Assembly: GCF_001676615.1 (NCBI RefSeq)
Contig: NZ_LYXZ01000033.1
Span: forward strand, 86,400-150,399
Origin: Labrys sp. WJW
Lineage (GTDB): Bacteria > Pseudomonadota > Alphaproteobacteria > Rhizobiales > Labraceae
Direction of reading: 5' to 3'
Length of the DNA: 64,000 bases
Below are positions 8,643-16,901 of this stretch, piece by piece. The position numbers and the translations under genes were made by a program. Every line of letters begins with the position of its first letter. The first letter of the stretch is position 1. Below the pieces are notes generated by a model. The model saw only the letters and a list, made by a program, of their open reading frames with translations. It searched no databases and was not told the DNA's origin.

Positions 8643-9139
8643 ATTTGAGCTCCCGCGCCGCATTGGCGGCCGGATTGATCGGCCTCGTCGTCATCGTCAG
8701 CGCCCTGGTGCTGCAGCACGGCTTCGGCTACGCCCCCTGCCCGCTCTGCCTGGAGCAGCGCTGGCCCTATTATATCGGCGTGCCCATCGCCTTCATTCTC
8801 GCCTTCATCGGCGACAGGCTGCCCGGGAAGGCCATGGCCGCGGCGCTGCTGCTGCTCGCCGTCCTGTTCGCCTATGGCTGCGGCCTCGGCATCTACCAGG
8901 CGGGTGCGGAGTGGGAATACTGGCTCGGCCCCGCCAATTGCGCCGCGGGCAATATCGGCGCCAACCCGGCCGATGTCGGCGGGCTGTTCGATGCGATCGA
9001 CAGCTCCACCGTGGTATCCTGCACCAATCCGAGCCTGCGCATCCTCGGCCTTTCGCTGGCCGGCTGGAACGCCATCGTCATGGCCGTGATGGTGCTGATC
9101 TCGTTGAAGGGGGCTTTGAGCGCGGCCAGGTCGCGGTGA
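8633..9139 (+). CDS. dsbB: Disulfide bond formation protein B
   Basis: A 168-residue inner-membrane quinone reductase that reoxidises DsbA in the periplasm. Four membrane helices are visible. The first periplasmic loop carries the redox pair in PCPLCLEQRWPYY. The second periplasmic loop holds CAAGN and VVSCTNPS, the second cysteine pair. The start overlaps the end of the upstream DedA-like gene; an in-frame ATG two codons later is also possible. No dsbA is in the window. Confidence 0.92.
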   Translation: MPMNLSSRAALAAGLIGLVVIVSALVLQHGFGYAPCPLCLEQRWPYYIGVPIAFILAFIGDRLPGKAMAAALLLLAVLFAYGCGLGIYQAGAEWEYWLGPANCAAGNIGANPADVGGLFDAIDSSTVVSCTNPSLRILGLSLAGWNAIVMAVMVLISLKGALSAARSR

Positions 9140-9181
9140 GGACACGGCGAGAGCTTATCCGCGTTTGGATTGGCTCGAGCT

Positions 9182-9271
9182 TTGTCATTGCCGGGCTCGA
9201 CCCGGCAATCCAGCCTCTGCTGGTGGTGACGAGGCCCCTCTGGATGCCCGGGTCAAGCCCGGGCATGACAA
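9182..9271. repeat. Palindromic repeat, TGTCATTGCCGGGC type
   Basis: The left arm (TTGTCATTGCCGGGCTCG...) and right arm (...AGCCCGGGCATGACAA) are near-complementary. It lies between convergent genes, 42 bp after the dsbB stop. Related copies are at 57721-57815 and, shorter, at 22736-22771. Confidence 0.75.
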
Positions 9272-9343
9272 GAGTCCGCGTGTCCAACTCTCGGGTCAGA
9301 CAGGCCAGAGCTCGCAACGTTGGCGCTTCAAATCGCCCCGCCC

Positions 9344-10519
9344 TCAAATCACATTCAGCTCGAACACCGGCTTGTTCTCGATCACGCGCTGATAATCGAA
9401 CACCGAGAGGTCGAGCGTCTGGAAACGGCCCGTCGTGATCAGTTCGGCAACCGCGCGCCCGGCGGCGGGCGCCTGCTGCAGGCCGTGGCCGGAAAAGCCG
9501 TTGAGGAAAAAGAAATTAGGCATGGCCGGATGCGGGCCGATCACCGCATTCTGGTCGAGCGTGTTGTATTCGTAATGTCCCGCCCAGGCCCTCACCAGCT
9601 TGAGCTCCTCCAGCGCCGGGACCTGGGCGGCGAGCGCCGGCCAGACCGCATCCTCGAACAGGCTGTAGTCGACCTCGAAATCGCCATCGGCCCGCTTCTC
9701 GCCGTGTTCGTCCTCGGCGCCGCCGCAGATATAGACGTCGCCTTCCGGCCGAATATAGATGCCGCCCGGCTCGACCAGCAGCGGCATGCGCGGCAGCTCG
9801 GTCTTGCAGCGTACCACGAAGACGGAGCGCTTGCGCGGCTCGACCGGCAAGGCGAGGCCGGCGAGGGCGGCAACGTCGCCACCCTGCGGCCCCGCTGCAT
9901 TGACGAGCGTGCCGCAGGCGATGCGCCCGCCCGATTTCAGCCTGATGGCCTCGGCCTTGCCGCCCCGGTGATCGATGCCGACCACCTCGTCCTTCACATA
10001 GACGGCACCCGCATCCCGGGCCGCCTTGCGGAAGAGATCGAGCAGGGAATGGGCGTCGAACCAGCCTTCGCCCCGGCGGCCATAGGCGCCGGCGGCGATG
10101 CCCTCGAGATTGAGCCAGGGAAATTCACGGCTGAGCGCCTCGGGGCCGAGCAGTTCGATCGCCGTGCCCTCGGCCTGCTGAACCTGCCAGTTCTGCTCCA
10201 GGATCGCCTTGCCGCCCTCGCTTGCCAGCAGGAGGTAGCCGCCCTCATGGAAACCGATATCGGCGCCCGGCCCGAAGCGCTCCTTGAGGCCGCGCATGAT
10301 CTCCAGCCCGAACAGGCTCATGCGGATGTTCTCGGGCGTGGAGAATTGCTGGCGGATCGAGGCGGCCGAAAGGGTGGTCGAGGAATGGGTATAGGTGGGA
10401 TCCCGCTCGATCACCGTGACGGTGCCGGCAAAACCGAGCTGGACCTTGAGGAAATAGGCGGTGGCGGAGCCCATGGCGGCGCCGCCGACGATGACGATGT
10501 CCGAGGAGGAAGGTGTCAC
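9344..10519 (-). CDS. FAD-dependent oxidoreductase (DadA / DAO family)
   Basis: A 391-residue flavoprotein of the D-amino-acid oxidase fold. The N-terminal Rossmann motif is IVIVGGAAMGSATAYFL, followed by ERD for the ribose. A second FAD segment is TLVNAAGPQGG, and the C-terminal one is NGFSGHGLQQAPAAGR. Members oxidise secondary or tertiary amines such as sarcosine, dimethylglycine or D-amino acids; the substrate cannot be read from sequence. The overall pattern also resembles FOXRED1-type proteins. The start is GTG with no strong ribosome site, but it sits exactly before the Rossmann strand. It is divergent from the DUF393 gene. Confidence 0.88.
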   Translation of the reverse strand: MTPSSSDIVIVGGAAMGSATAYFLKVQLGFAGTVTVIERDPTYTHSSTTLSAASIRQQFSTPENIRMSLFGLEIMRGLKERFGPGADIGFHEGGYLLLASEGGKAILEQNWQVQQAEGTAIELLGPEALSREFPWLNLEGIAAGAYGRRGEGWFDAHSLLDLFRKAARDAGAVYVKDEVVGIDHRGGKAEAIRLKSGGRIACGTLVNAAGPQGGDVAALAGLALPVEPRKRSVFVVRCKTELPRMPLLVEPGGIYIRPEGDVYICGGAEDEHGEKRADGDFEVDYSLFEDAVWPALAAQVPALEELKLVRAWAGHYEYNTLDQNAVIGPHPAMPNFFFLNGFSGHGLQQAPAAGRAVAELITTGRFQTLDLSVFDYQRVIENKPVFELNVI

Positions 10520-10629
10520 GAGAAACTCGCTGGCAGAAGGGGCGATTGCACCCGGGGGTCGGCCTTTCTATGATCGGAGACGGGATATGTGCAACAGGTC
10601 GAAGATTGGTAGATCGATGATGAGGATCT

Positions 10630-10716
10630 CCTGGGAGCGCGGACGTCCTCGTCCGCCTCTTGCTTTGCCCAAACGCGGTGTTTCCAAGAGCGGACGGGGA
10701 CGTCCGCGCTCCCAGG
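10630..10716. repeat. Intergenic palindromic element, copy 2 of 7
   Basis: Outer arms 10630-10648 and 10698-10716 are perfect 19-bp complements. Each arm contains its own mini-hairpin (GCGGACG/CGTCCGC). The centre includes TTCCAAGA. It lies between divergent genes, 22 bp before the DUF393 start, the only copy in this family that is not downstream of a stop codon. Confidence 0.85.
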
Positions 10717-10738
10717 AAAATTTTGTGGGAGACTTTTC

Positions 10739-11194
10739 GTGAACCAATGGCGGCCGCAGCCTGCAAGCGACCTGCCCGACGGACTGATCCTGTTCGACGG
10801 GGTCTGCGTGCTGTGTTCGGGCATGGTCGCCTTCGTCATCCCCCGCGATGCCGCCGGCCGTTTTCGTTTCGTCGCCGTCCAGAGCGAGGCAGGCGCCATG
10901 CTCGCCCGCCGCTTCGGCATCCGGCCTGACGATCCCGAGGCCGTCGCCGTGGTCAACGACGGCATGGCCTATTTCAAGGCGGACGCAGCCATCGCCATCG
11001 GCCGGGGCCTGCCGGGCTGGCGCTGGGTGGTCCTACTGAAGGCCCTCCCCCGGCCTATCAGGGACTTTCTCTATGACCGCATCGCCCGCAACCGCTATCG
11101 CCTGTTCGGCAAGCGCGAAAGCTGCCTGATGCCGACCCCGGAGATCCGCTCGCGCTTCATCGCCACCCTGCCCGATCTGGCGAGCGCGGCATGA
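10739..11194 (+). CDS. DUF393 (DCC-family) thiol-disulfide oxidoreductase-like protein
   Basis: A 151-residue protein beginning with the family signature LFDGVCVLCSGMVAFV, the DxxCxxC motif of the DUF393/DCC family. The fold is thought to be thioredoxin-like; no member-specific substrate is known. The GTG start at 10739 is the only sensible one, because the motif lies at residues 19-26 and no in-frame ATG precedes it. Its stop overlaps the ATG of the following ABC ATPase (ATGA), so the pair is co-translated. The link between a thiol oxidoreductase and a molybdate-type ATPase is unexplained. Confidence 0.85.
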   Translation: MNQWRPQPASDLPDGLILFDGVCVLCSGMVAFVIPRDAAGRFRFVAVQSEAGAMLARRFGIRPDDPEAVAVVNDGMAYFKADAAIAIGRGLPGWRWVVLLKALPRPIRDFLYDRIARNRYRLFGKRESCLMPTPEIRSRFIATLPDLASAA

Positions 11195-12279
11195 TCGAGG
11201 CCGACATCACCGTCCGCCGCGCCGGCTTCACGCTCGAATCGGCCTTCACCTCCGATGGCGGCATCACCGCCTTGTTCGGACGCTCGGGCTCGGGCAAGAC
11301 CACGCTCCTCAACGCCATGGCCGGGCTGATCCGGCCCGACAGCGGCCACATCCGCCTGGATGGCCAGACGCTGTTCGAGGCCTCCACGCGCATCTTCCTC
11401 GCTCCGCATCGGCGCCGAATCGGCCTGGTCTTCCAGGACGCCCAGCTTTTCCCGCACCTGACGGCCCGGCAGAATCTTCTTTATGGCCGCTTCTTCAATC
11501 GCAACGCCGGCCCGAAGCTCGATTTCGACGCGGTCGTCGGCGTGCTTGGCATCGAAAAGCTGCTCGAGCGCCGCCCAAATGCCCTGTCGGGCGGCGAGAA
11601 GCAGCGCGTCGCCATTGGCCGCGCCCTGCTGGCCTCCCCGCGCCTCCTGCTGATGGACGAGCCGCTCGCCGCCCTCGACACCCCGCGCAAGCTCGAAATC
11701 CTGCCGCTGATCGAACGCGTGCGTGACGAGATGAAAGTGCCGATTCTCTATGTCTCGCACGCCGTGGAGGAGGTCGCGCGCCTCGCCGCCCGTGTCGTGG
11801 TCCTGGAAGCCGGCAAGGTCAGCCGCATCGGCACGCCGCAGGAAGTGCTGGCGCCGGCGCCGGGTTCGCTCTTTGGCCCGCTCTCCAATCAGCGCTTCGA
11901 GACGGTCTCGCTGCTGGAAGCGCGGGTGCGCAGCTATGACGAGCATTACGGCCTCTCGACCCTGGATCATCCCGCCGGCCCGATCAGCATTCCCGGCCGC
12001 GCCGGCCCGCCCGGCGCCAAGGTACGGGTGGTGGTGCGCGGCTCCGACGTTTCGCTTGCCATGAAGCGCCCGGGAGCCGTGTCGATCAGGACCATGCTGG
12101 GAGCACGGGTGAAGGCGGTCGCAAGCGATGACGGCCCGGTCGCCCGCGTCGATCTCGCTCTGACCGGCGGGGACACGCTGTCCGCCTTCATCACCCGCAA
12201 CGCCGTGGATGAGCTGGGCCTGGGCCAGGGCGACACCGTGCTGGCCATGATCAAGGCCGCCTCGATCGATGCGCGGTAA
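11191..12279 (+). CDS. modC: Molybdate ABC transporter ATP-binding protein (ModC-like), orphan
   Basis: A 362-residue ABC ATPase. Walker A is GRSGSGKTT, the Q-loop VFQDAQLF, the signature LSGGEKQR, and Walker B LLLMDEPLAALD, with the H-loop in YVSHAVEEV. The C-terminal 120 residues form a TOBE/Mop-like domain (SISIPGRAGPPGAKVRVVVR), which in ModC binds molybdate and regulates transport. modA and modB, normally adjacent, are absent here, so partners must be elsewhere or the protein has another role. It overlaps the DUF393 gene by 4 bp. Confidence 0.88.
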   Translation: MIEADITVRRAGFTLESAFTSDGGITALFGRSGSGKTTLLNAMAGLIRPDSGHIRLDGQTLFEASTRIFLAPHRRRIGLVFQDAQLFPHLTARQNLLYGRFFNRNAGPKLDFDAVVGVLGIEKLLERRPNALSGGEKQRVAIGRALLASPRLLLMDEPLAALDTPRKLEILPLIERVRDEMKVPILYVSHAVEEVARLAARVVVLEAGKVSRIGTPQEVLAPAPGSLFGPLSNQRFETVSLLEARVRSYDEHYGLSTLDHPAGPISIPGRAGPPGAKVRVVVRGSDVSLAMKRPGAVSIRTMLGARVKAVASDDGPVARVDLALTGGDTLSAFITRNAVDELGLGQGDTVLAMIKAASIDAR

Positions 12280-12282
12280 GGG

Positions 12283-12654
12283 CTAGCGCCCCTTCTTCAC
12301 CTCGTCGAGCCAGCGCCGGGCCGCTTCGTGATGGCGCGGCTGGATGGCACCGGAGACCATGCGGATGGCGGCATAGAGAATGGCGGCATCGTCCGTGAAG
12401 CCCAGGCCGACGATGAAATCGGGAACGACGTCGAAGGGCAGCACGAAATAGGCAAGCGCAGCGGCCAGCGTCGCCCTTACCTTGAAGGGCGTGTCGCGAT
12501 CGAGCACCGCGTAATAGGCGGCCAGAAGATCGGAAGCGAAGGGGACATGGGCGAGCGCGAGCTTCAGCTTGGGCAGGAAATCGGTCTTGAGCTGCTCCTT
12601 GCGCCGCTCGAAACGACGGCCGGCATCGTCATACATACGCGACTGTGTGACCAT
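12283..12654 (-). CDS. YkvA-family protein (DUF1232)
   Basis: A 123-residue protein with the DUF1232 core: KVRATLAAALAYFVLPFDVVPDF followed by a short charged region. The LPxDxIPD-like pattern (here LPFDVVPDF) marks the family, a small membrane-associated protein of unknown function. The ATG at 12654 is chosen over an upstream frame start at 12720, since GAGGAGG lies 6 nt before it. It is convergent with modC, with stop codons 3 bp apart. Confidence 0.88.
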   Translation of the reverse strand: MVTQSRMYDDAGRRFERRKEQLKTDFLPKLKLALAHVPFASDLLAAYYAVLDRDTPFKVRATLAAALAYFVLPFDVVPDFIVGLGFTDDAAILYAAIRMVSGAIQPRHHEAARRWLDEVKKGR

Positions 12655-12890
12655 GGTACCCTCCTCAACGCGAAAGCATGTGGCCCCGCCTTCCGCGGTT
12701 TCAAGCGCTGCATGCCCCAAACCTTATGAAAATACTTGGCGTCATGAAAATATTTCGATCTGCATGGCTGCTCTGCGCCCAAAATCCGCCAGGATCTCGG
12801 GATTCGCGTTCTAATCCATTGCACTGAGCCCGCCGACAGGATATCGCATCGCAGCAAGATTATAACGGGTCGAAACTGGAGGTCCTTCCG

Positions 12891-13310
12891 ATGGCCGATC
12901 CAAACGCGTCCGCGGGCAAATCTGGCCTGGCTGATTCGCGTCCCTTGTCGCCGCATCTGCAGATCTATCGCTGGCCGATCACCATGACGATGTCGATCCT
13001 GCACCGCGTGACCGGCGGGGCTCTCTATGTCGGTACCCTGCTGCTCGTCTGGTGGCTTCTGGCCGCGGCGACCAGCCCCTCGGCCTTCGCCTGGGTGCAA
13101 TGGGTGATCGGCAGCCCGATCGGCCTCCTGATCCTCTTCGGCTATACCTGGGCCCTGATGCATCACATGCTCGGCGGCATCCGGCATTTCATCTGGGATT
13201 TCGGCCACGGCCTCGGACCGGGCGAACGCGACACCTATGCCTGGGCCAACCTGATCGGGTCGGTGGTACTCACCATCCTGATCTGGATCATCGGCCTGCT
13301 GGCCTTCTGA
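12891..13310 (+). CDS. sdhC: Succinate dehydrogenase cytochrome b556 subunit
   Basis: A 139-residue membrane anchor of complex II with three helices. The N-terminal RPLSPHLQIYR and SILHRVTGG motifs line the quinone site, and HHMLGGIRHFIWD in the second helix region supplies a heme b histidine. Together with SdhD it anchors SdhAB to the inner membrane and passes electrons to ubiquinone. A GGAGG ribosome site lies 8 nt upstream. It is the first gene of sdhCDAB; the 236-bp gap before it should hold the operon promoter. Confidence 0.96.
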   Translation: MADPNASAGKSGLADSRPLSPHLQIYRWPITMTMSILHRVTGGALYVGTLLLVWWLLAAATSPSAFAWVQWVIGSPIGLLILFGYTWALMHHMLGGIRHFIWDFGHGLGPGERDTYAWANLIGSVVLTILIWIIGLLAF

Positions 13311-13319
13311 GGATCCGAC

Positions 13320-13706
13320 ATGAGCAAGAGCCTCAAGACCCCCCTCGGCCGCGTGCGCGGCCTCGGTTCGGCCAGGTCCGGTACCCATCATTTCTGGCTG
13401 CAGCGCCTCACCGGCGCCGCCATGGTGCCGCTCACCATCGCCTTCGTGCTGACGGTGATCTGCCTTGCCGATGCCAGCCAGGCCACGGTGATCGCCACCT
13501 TGTCGTCGCCGCTCGTCGCCATCCTGCTGTTCCTGTTCATCATCGCCGGCGTCGTCCATATGCGGGCCGGCATGCAGGTGATCATCGAGGATTACGTCGA
13601 GACCGAAAGCCTGAAGATCCTGGCCGTACTCGCCAACACCTTCTTCTCGCTCCTGGTGGGGGCTGCGTGCCTCTACGCTCTGCTGAAATTGAATTTCGGG
13701 ATGTAA
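13320..13706 (+). CDS. sdhD: Succinate dehydrogenase membrane anchor subunit
   Basis: A 128-residue protein with three membrane helices. The N-terminus has SARSGTHHFWLQRLTGAAM, typical of alphaproteobacterial SdhD. The heme-ligand histidine is in VVHMRAGMQVIIEDYV at the end of the second helix. The gene begins 9 bp after sdhC. Length and spacing are normal for the family. Confidence 0.95.
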   Translation: MSKSLKTPLGRVRGLGSARSGTHHFWLQRLTGAAMVPLTIAFVLTVICLADASQATVIATLSSPLVAILLFLFIIAGVVHMRAGMQVIIEDYVETESLKILAVLANTFFSLLVGAACLYALLKLNFGM

Positions 13707-13725
13707 CCCAGTCGGGGTATGATTT

Positions 13726-15552
13726 ATGGCCGAAGGCACCCTCACTCAACCCTCCGCCCTGGGCACCGCCTATCCAATCACCGACCACACCTATGACGTC
13801 GTGGTGGTCGGCGCCGGCGGTGCGGGCCTGCGCGCCGTGGTCGGCTGTTCCGAGGCCGGACTGCGCACCGCCTGCATCACCAAGGTCTTCCCGACGCGTT
13901 CCCACACCGTGGCCGCCCAGGGCGGCATCGCCGCCTCGCTCGGCAATATGGGCCGCGACGACTGGCGCTTCCACATGTACGACACCGTCAAGGGGTCGGA
14001 CTGGCTGGGCGACCAGGATGCCATCGAATATCTGGTGCGCAACGCGCCGGCCGCCGTCTACGAGCTCGAGCATTGGGGCGTGCCCTTCTCGCGCACCGAG
14101 GACGGCCGCATCTACCAGCGCCCGTTCGGCGGCATGACCACCGATTTCGGCAAGGGCATCGCCCAGCGCACCTGCGCCGCCGCCGACCGGACCGGCCACG
14201 CCATGCTGCACACGCTCTATGGCGCCGCGCTCAAGCACCAGGCCGAGTTCTTCGTCGAGTATTTTGCCCTCGATCTGATCATGGACGAGGAGGGCCGCTG
14301 CCGCGGCATCGTGGCGCTGAAGATGGATGACGGCACCATCCATCGCTTCCGCGCCCACCGCACCATCCTGGCGACCGGCGGCTATGGCCGTGCCTATTTC
14401 ACCGCAACCTCGGCCCATACCTGTACGGGCGACGGCAATGCCATGGTGCTCAGGGCCGGCCTGCCGCTGCAGGACATGGAATTCGTGCAGTTCCATCCCA
14501 CCGGCATCTATGGCGCCGGCTGCCTGATCACCGAAGGCGCCCGCGGCGAAGGCGGCTACCTCACCAATTCGGAAGGCGAGCGTTTCATGGAGCGCTACGC
14601 CCCCTCGGTGAAGGACCTTGCCCCGCGCGACATGGTCTCGCGCGCCATGACCATGGAAATCCGCGAAGGCCGCGGGGTCGGCAAGCGCAAGGATCACATC
14701 TTCCTGCATCTCGACCATCTGGATCCCAAGATCCTGGCCGAGCGCCTGCCCGGCATCTCCGAATCGGCCCGCATCTTCGCCGGCGTCGACCTCACCAAGG
14801 AACCGATCCCGGTGCTGCCGACGGTGCACTACAACATGGGCGGTATCCCCACCAATTATCACGGCGAAGTGCTGACCAAGAAGGGCAACGATCCCGATGC
14901 GATCGTGCCCGGCCTGATGGCGCTGGGCGAGGCGGCCTGCGTCTCCGTGCATGGCGCCAACCGCCTCGGCTCCAACTCGCTGATCGACCTCGTGGTCTTC
15001 GGCCGCGCCGCAGGCCTGCGCTGCGCCGAGATGGTCAAGCCCGGCGAGAAGCATGCCGACCTGCCGGCCGATTCGGCCGAGAAGGCCCTCTCCCGCCTCG
15101 ATCGCCTGCGTTACGCCAAGGGGTCGACCCCGACAGCGGATCTGCGCCTGTCCATGCAACGTGTGATGCAGAGCGATTGCGCGGTCTACCGTACCAGCGC
15201 TTCCCTCTCCGAAGGCAAGGAGAAGATCCACCAGGTCTGGCAAAGCGCCGACGATGTGCGCGTCACCGACCGCTCGCTGATCTGGAACTCGGACCTGATC
15301 GAGACGCTGGAATTCGACAATCTGATCGGCCAGGCCGTGGTCACCATGGATGGCGCGGAAAACCGCAAGGAAAGCCGCGGCGCCCACGCCCATGAGGACT
15401 TCCCCAACCGCGACGACCAGAACTGGATGAAGCACACTTTGGCCTGGGCCGACACGGAGAAGAAGTCCGTCACCATCGATTACCGGCCGGTGCACACCTA
15501 CACCATGTCGAACGACGTCCAGTATATCGAGCCGAAGGCGCGCGTGTACTGA
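13726..15552 (+). CDS. sdhA: Succinate dehydrogenase flavoprotein subunit
   Basis: A 608-residue catalytic subunit that oxidises succinate to fumarate and holds covalent FAD. The Rossmann motif is VVVGAGGAGLRA, the flavinylation histidine is in RSHTVAAQGGI, and the active-site arginine region is in HGANRLGSNSLIDLVV. Members carry FAD through this histidine and pass electrons to SdhB. It starts 19 bp after sdhD. Its TGA overlaps the ATG of an unrelated small gene, which separates it from sdhB by 567 bp. In most relatives sdhB follows directly. Confidence 0.97.
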   Translation: MAEGTLTQPSALGTAYPITDHTYDVVVVGAGGAGLRAVVGCSEAGLRTACITKVFPTRSHTVAAQGGIAASLGNMGRDDWRFHMYDTVKGSDWLGDQDAIEYLVRNAPAAVYELEHWGVPFSRTEDGRIYQRPFGGMTTDFGKGIAQRTCAAADRTGHAMLHTLYGAALKHQAEFFVEYFALDLIMDEEGRCRGIVALKMDDGTIHRFRAHRTILATGGYGRAYFTATSAHTCTGDGNAMVLRAGLPLQDMEFVQFHPTGIYGAGCLITEGARGEGGYLTNSEGERFMERYAPSVKDLAPRDMVSRAMTMEIREGRGVGKRKDHIFLHLDHLDPKILAERLPGISESARIFAGVDLTKEPIPVLPTVHYNMGGIPTNYHGEVLTKKGNDPDAIVPGLMALGEAACVSVHGANRLGSNSLIDLVVFGRAAGLRCAEMVKPGEKHADLPADSAEKALSRLDRLRYAKGSTPTADLRLSMQRVMQSDCAVYRTSASLSEGKEKIHQVWQSADDVRVTDRSLIWNSDLIETLEFDNLIGQAVVTMDGAENRKESRGAHAHEDFPNRDDQNWMKHTLAWADTEKKSVTIDYRPVHTYTMSNDVQYIEPKARVY

Positions 15553-16007
15553 TGCGATGGTTCTTCGCGATAGGCCTACTTGCGCTTTCTGTCTCGGAGC
15601 TAAGAGCTGAAGTACGACATAGTGATCTCGTCGGGTGTTGGCAGCCTAAGCAACAAAACGATCGCTATTTGCGTTCTGCATGCTTTTATCCCAGTGGAGA
15701 TTTGGAGATAAGCCTAACCCTGACAACGGAGGGTTTTGGTGATTGCGCCCGGTATCAGTTGAAGACACCCGACGTCATGCATGGATCAACTCTAACGCCT
15801 GGTGAGGCATTCTACGGAATTTCTAAACATGGATTTAGATTTAGAGGCATATCGAATCCAAAGAAGTTTCAATGCAACGTAAGAAATCACGATGGCATGC
15901 TTTCTTTGACAGGAAACAGGTGCCCATTCATCACGGAGTGGGTGCCCACTAAATTCAAACTGCGGGACCCAGACTCTATTTGTAGGTCTGAGGCGAGCAG
16001 CAATTGA
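15552..16007 (+). CDS. AT-rich secreted hypothetical protein inside the sdh operon
   Basis: A 151-residue protein with a Sec signal peptide (MRWFFAIGLLALSVSELRA) and a mature region containing five cysteines, two of them in GCW and ACFYP. The middle resembles a small lipocalin-like beta domain (DLVGCWQPK near the start), but no family is recognised. Base composition is visibly more AT-rich than any neighbour and codon choice includes many A/T-ending codons. It begins on the last base of the sdhA stop (TGATG), so it would be translated from the sdh message. About 110 bp of AT-rich sequence separates it from sdhB. This suggests recent acquisition. Confidence 0.7.
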   Translation: MRWFFAIGLLALSVSELRAEVRHSDLVGCWQPKQQNDRYLRSACFYPSGDLEISLTLTTEGFGDCARYQLKTPDVMHGSTLTPGEAFYGISKHGFRFRGISNPKKFQCNVRNHDGMLSLTGNRCPFITEWVPTKFKLRDPDSICRSEASSN

Positions 16008-16119
16008 AGTTGCTGTTGATGTGATTTGCAAATTGGCTGATGTCCTGCTCGGCCAATGGTTAAAAAAACTAGACGTTTGTTACGTTCAAGTTTGAGCTGC
16101 CAGACGCGGAGAGGCTAGC

Positions 16120-16899
16120 ATGGTTCAACTCACACTTCCCAAGAACTCCCGCATCGTCGGCGGCAAGGTCTGGCCGAAGCCGGAGAACCAGAAGAATCTG
16201 CGCGAGTTCAAGATCTACCGTTACGATCCGGACGGTGAGGCAAACCCGCGCACCGATACTTATTTCGTCGATCTCGACGATTGCGGCCCGATGGTGCTGG
16301 ACGCCATCATCTGGATCAAGAACACCATCGATCCGACGCTGACCTTCCGCCGCTCCTGCCGCGAAGGCATCTGCGGCTCCTGCGCCATGAACATCGACGG
16401 CGCCAACACGCTCGCCTGCACCAAGGCGATGGAAGACATCAAGGGCGTGATCAAGATCTATCCGCTGCCGCATATGCCGGTGGTGAAGGACCTGGTGCCC
16501 GATCTCACGCGCTTCTACGCCCAGCATGCCTCGATCGAGCCCTGGCTGAAGACCGATACGCCCCAGCCCGAGAAGGAATGGCGCCAGTCCCATGGCGACC
16601 GTGAAAAGCTCGATGGCCTCTACGAGTGCATCCTGTGCGCCTGCTGCTCCACCTCCTGCCCGAGCTACTGGTGGAACGGCGACCGCTATCTCGGCCCGGC
16701 TGCCCTCCTGCAGGCCTATCGCTGGCTGATCGACAGCCGCGACGAGCGCACCGGCGATCGCCTGGACGAGCTGGAGGATCCCTTCAAGCTCTATCGCTGC
16801 CACACCATCATGAACTGCGCCCAAACCTGCCCGAAGGGTTTGAACCCGGCCAAGGCAATCGCCGAAATCAAGAAGATGATGGTGGCAAGGCAGGTGTAA
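16120..16899 (+). CDS. sdhB: Succinate dehydrogenase iron-sulfur subunit
   Basis: A 259-residue electron-transfer subunit of complex II. The [2Fe-2S] ligands are in CREGICGSCAMNIDG and the cysteine of NTLAC. The [4Fe-4S] and [3Fe-4S] ligands are in ILCACCSTSCP and in HTIMNCAQTCPKGLNP. It receives electrons from SdhA FAD and passes them to quinone. Length is normal. The nucleotidyltransferase gene that follows begins 2 bp after its stop, so they may share a transcript. Confidence 0.97.
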   Translation: MVQLTLPKNSRIVGGKVWPKPENQKNLREFKIYRYDPDGEANPRTDTYFVDLDDCGPMVLDAIIWIKNTIDPTLTFRRSCREGICGSCAMNIDGANTLACTKAMEDIKGVIKIYPLPHMPVVKDLVPDLTRFYAQHASIEPWLKTDTPQPEKEWRQSHGDREKLDGLYECILCACCSTSCPSYWWNGDRYLGPAALLQAYRWLIDSRDERTGDRLDELEDPFKLYRCHTIMNCAQTCPKGLNPAKAIAEIKKMMVARQV

Positions 16900-16901
16900 G
16901 C

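Noticed and set aside
13582..15495. 637-codon minus-strand frame opposite sdhA
   Set aside because: Shadow of sdhA; residue composition (His/Gly/Asp/Val-rich) is typical of antisense frames.
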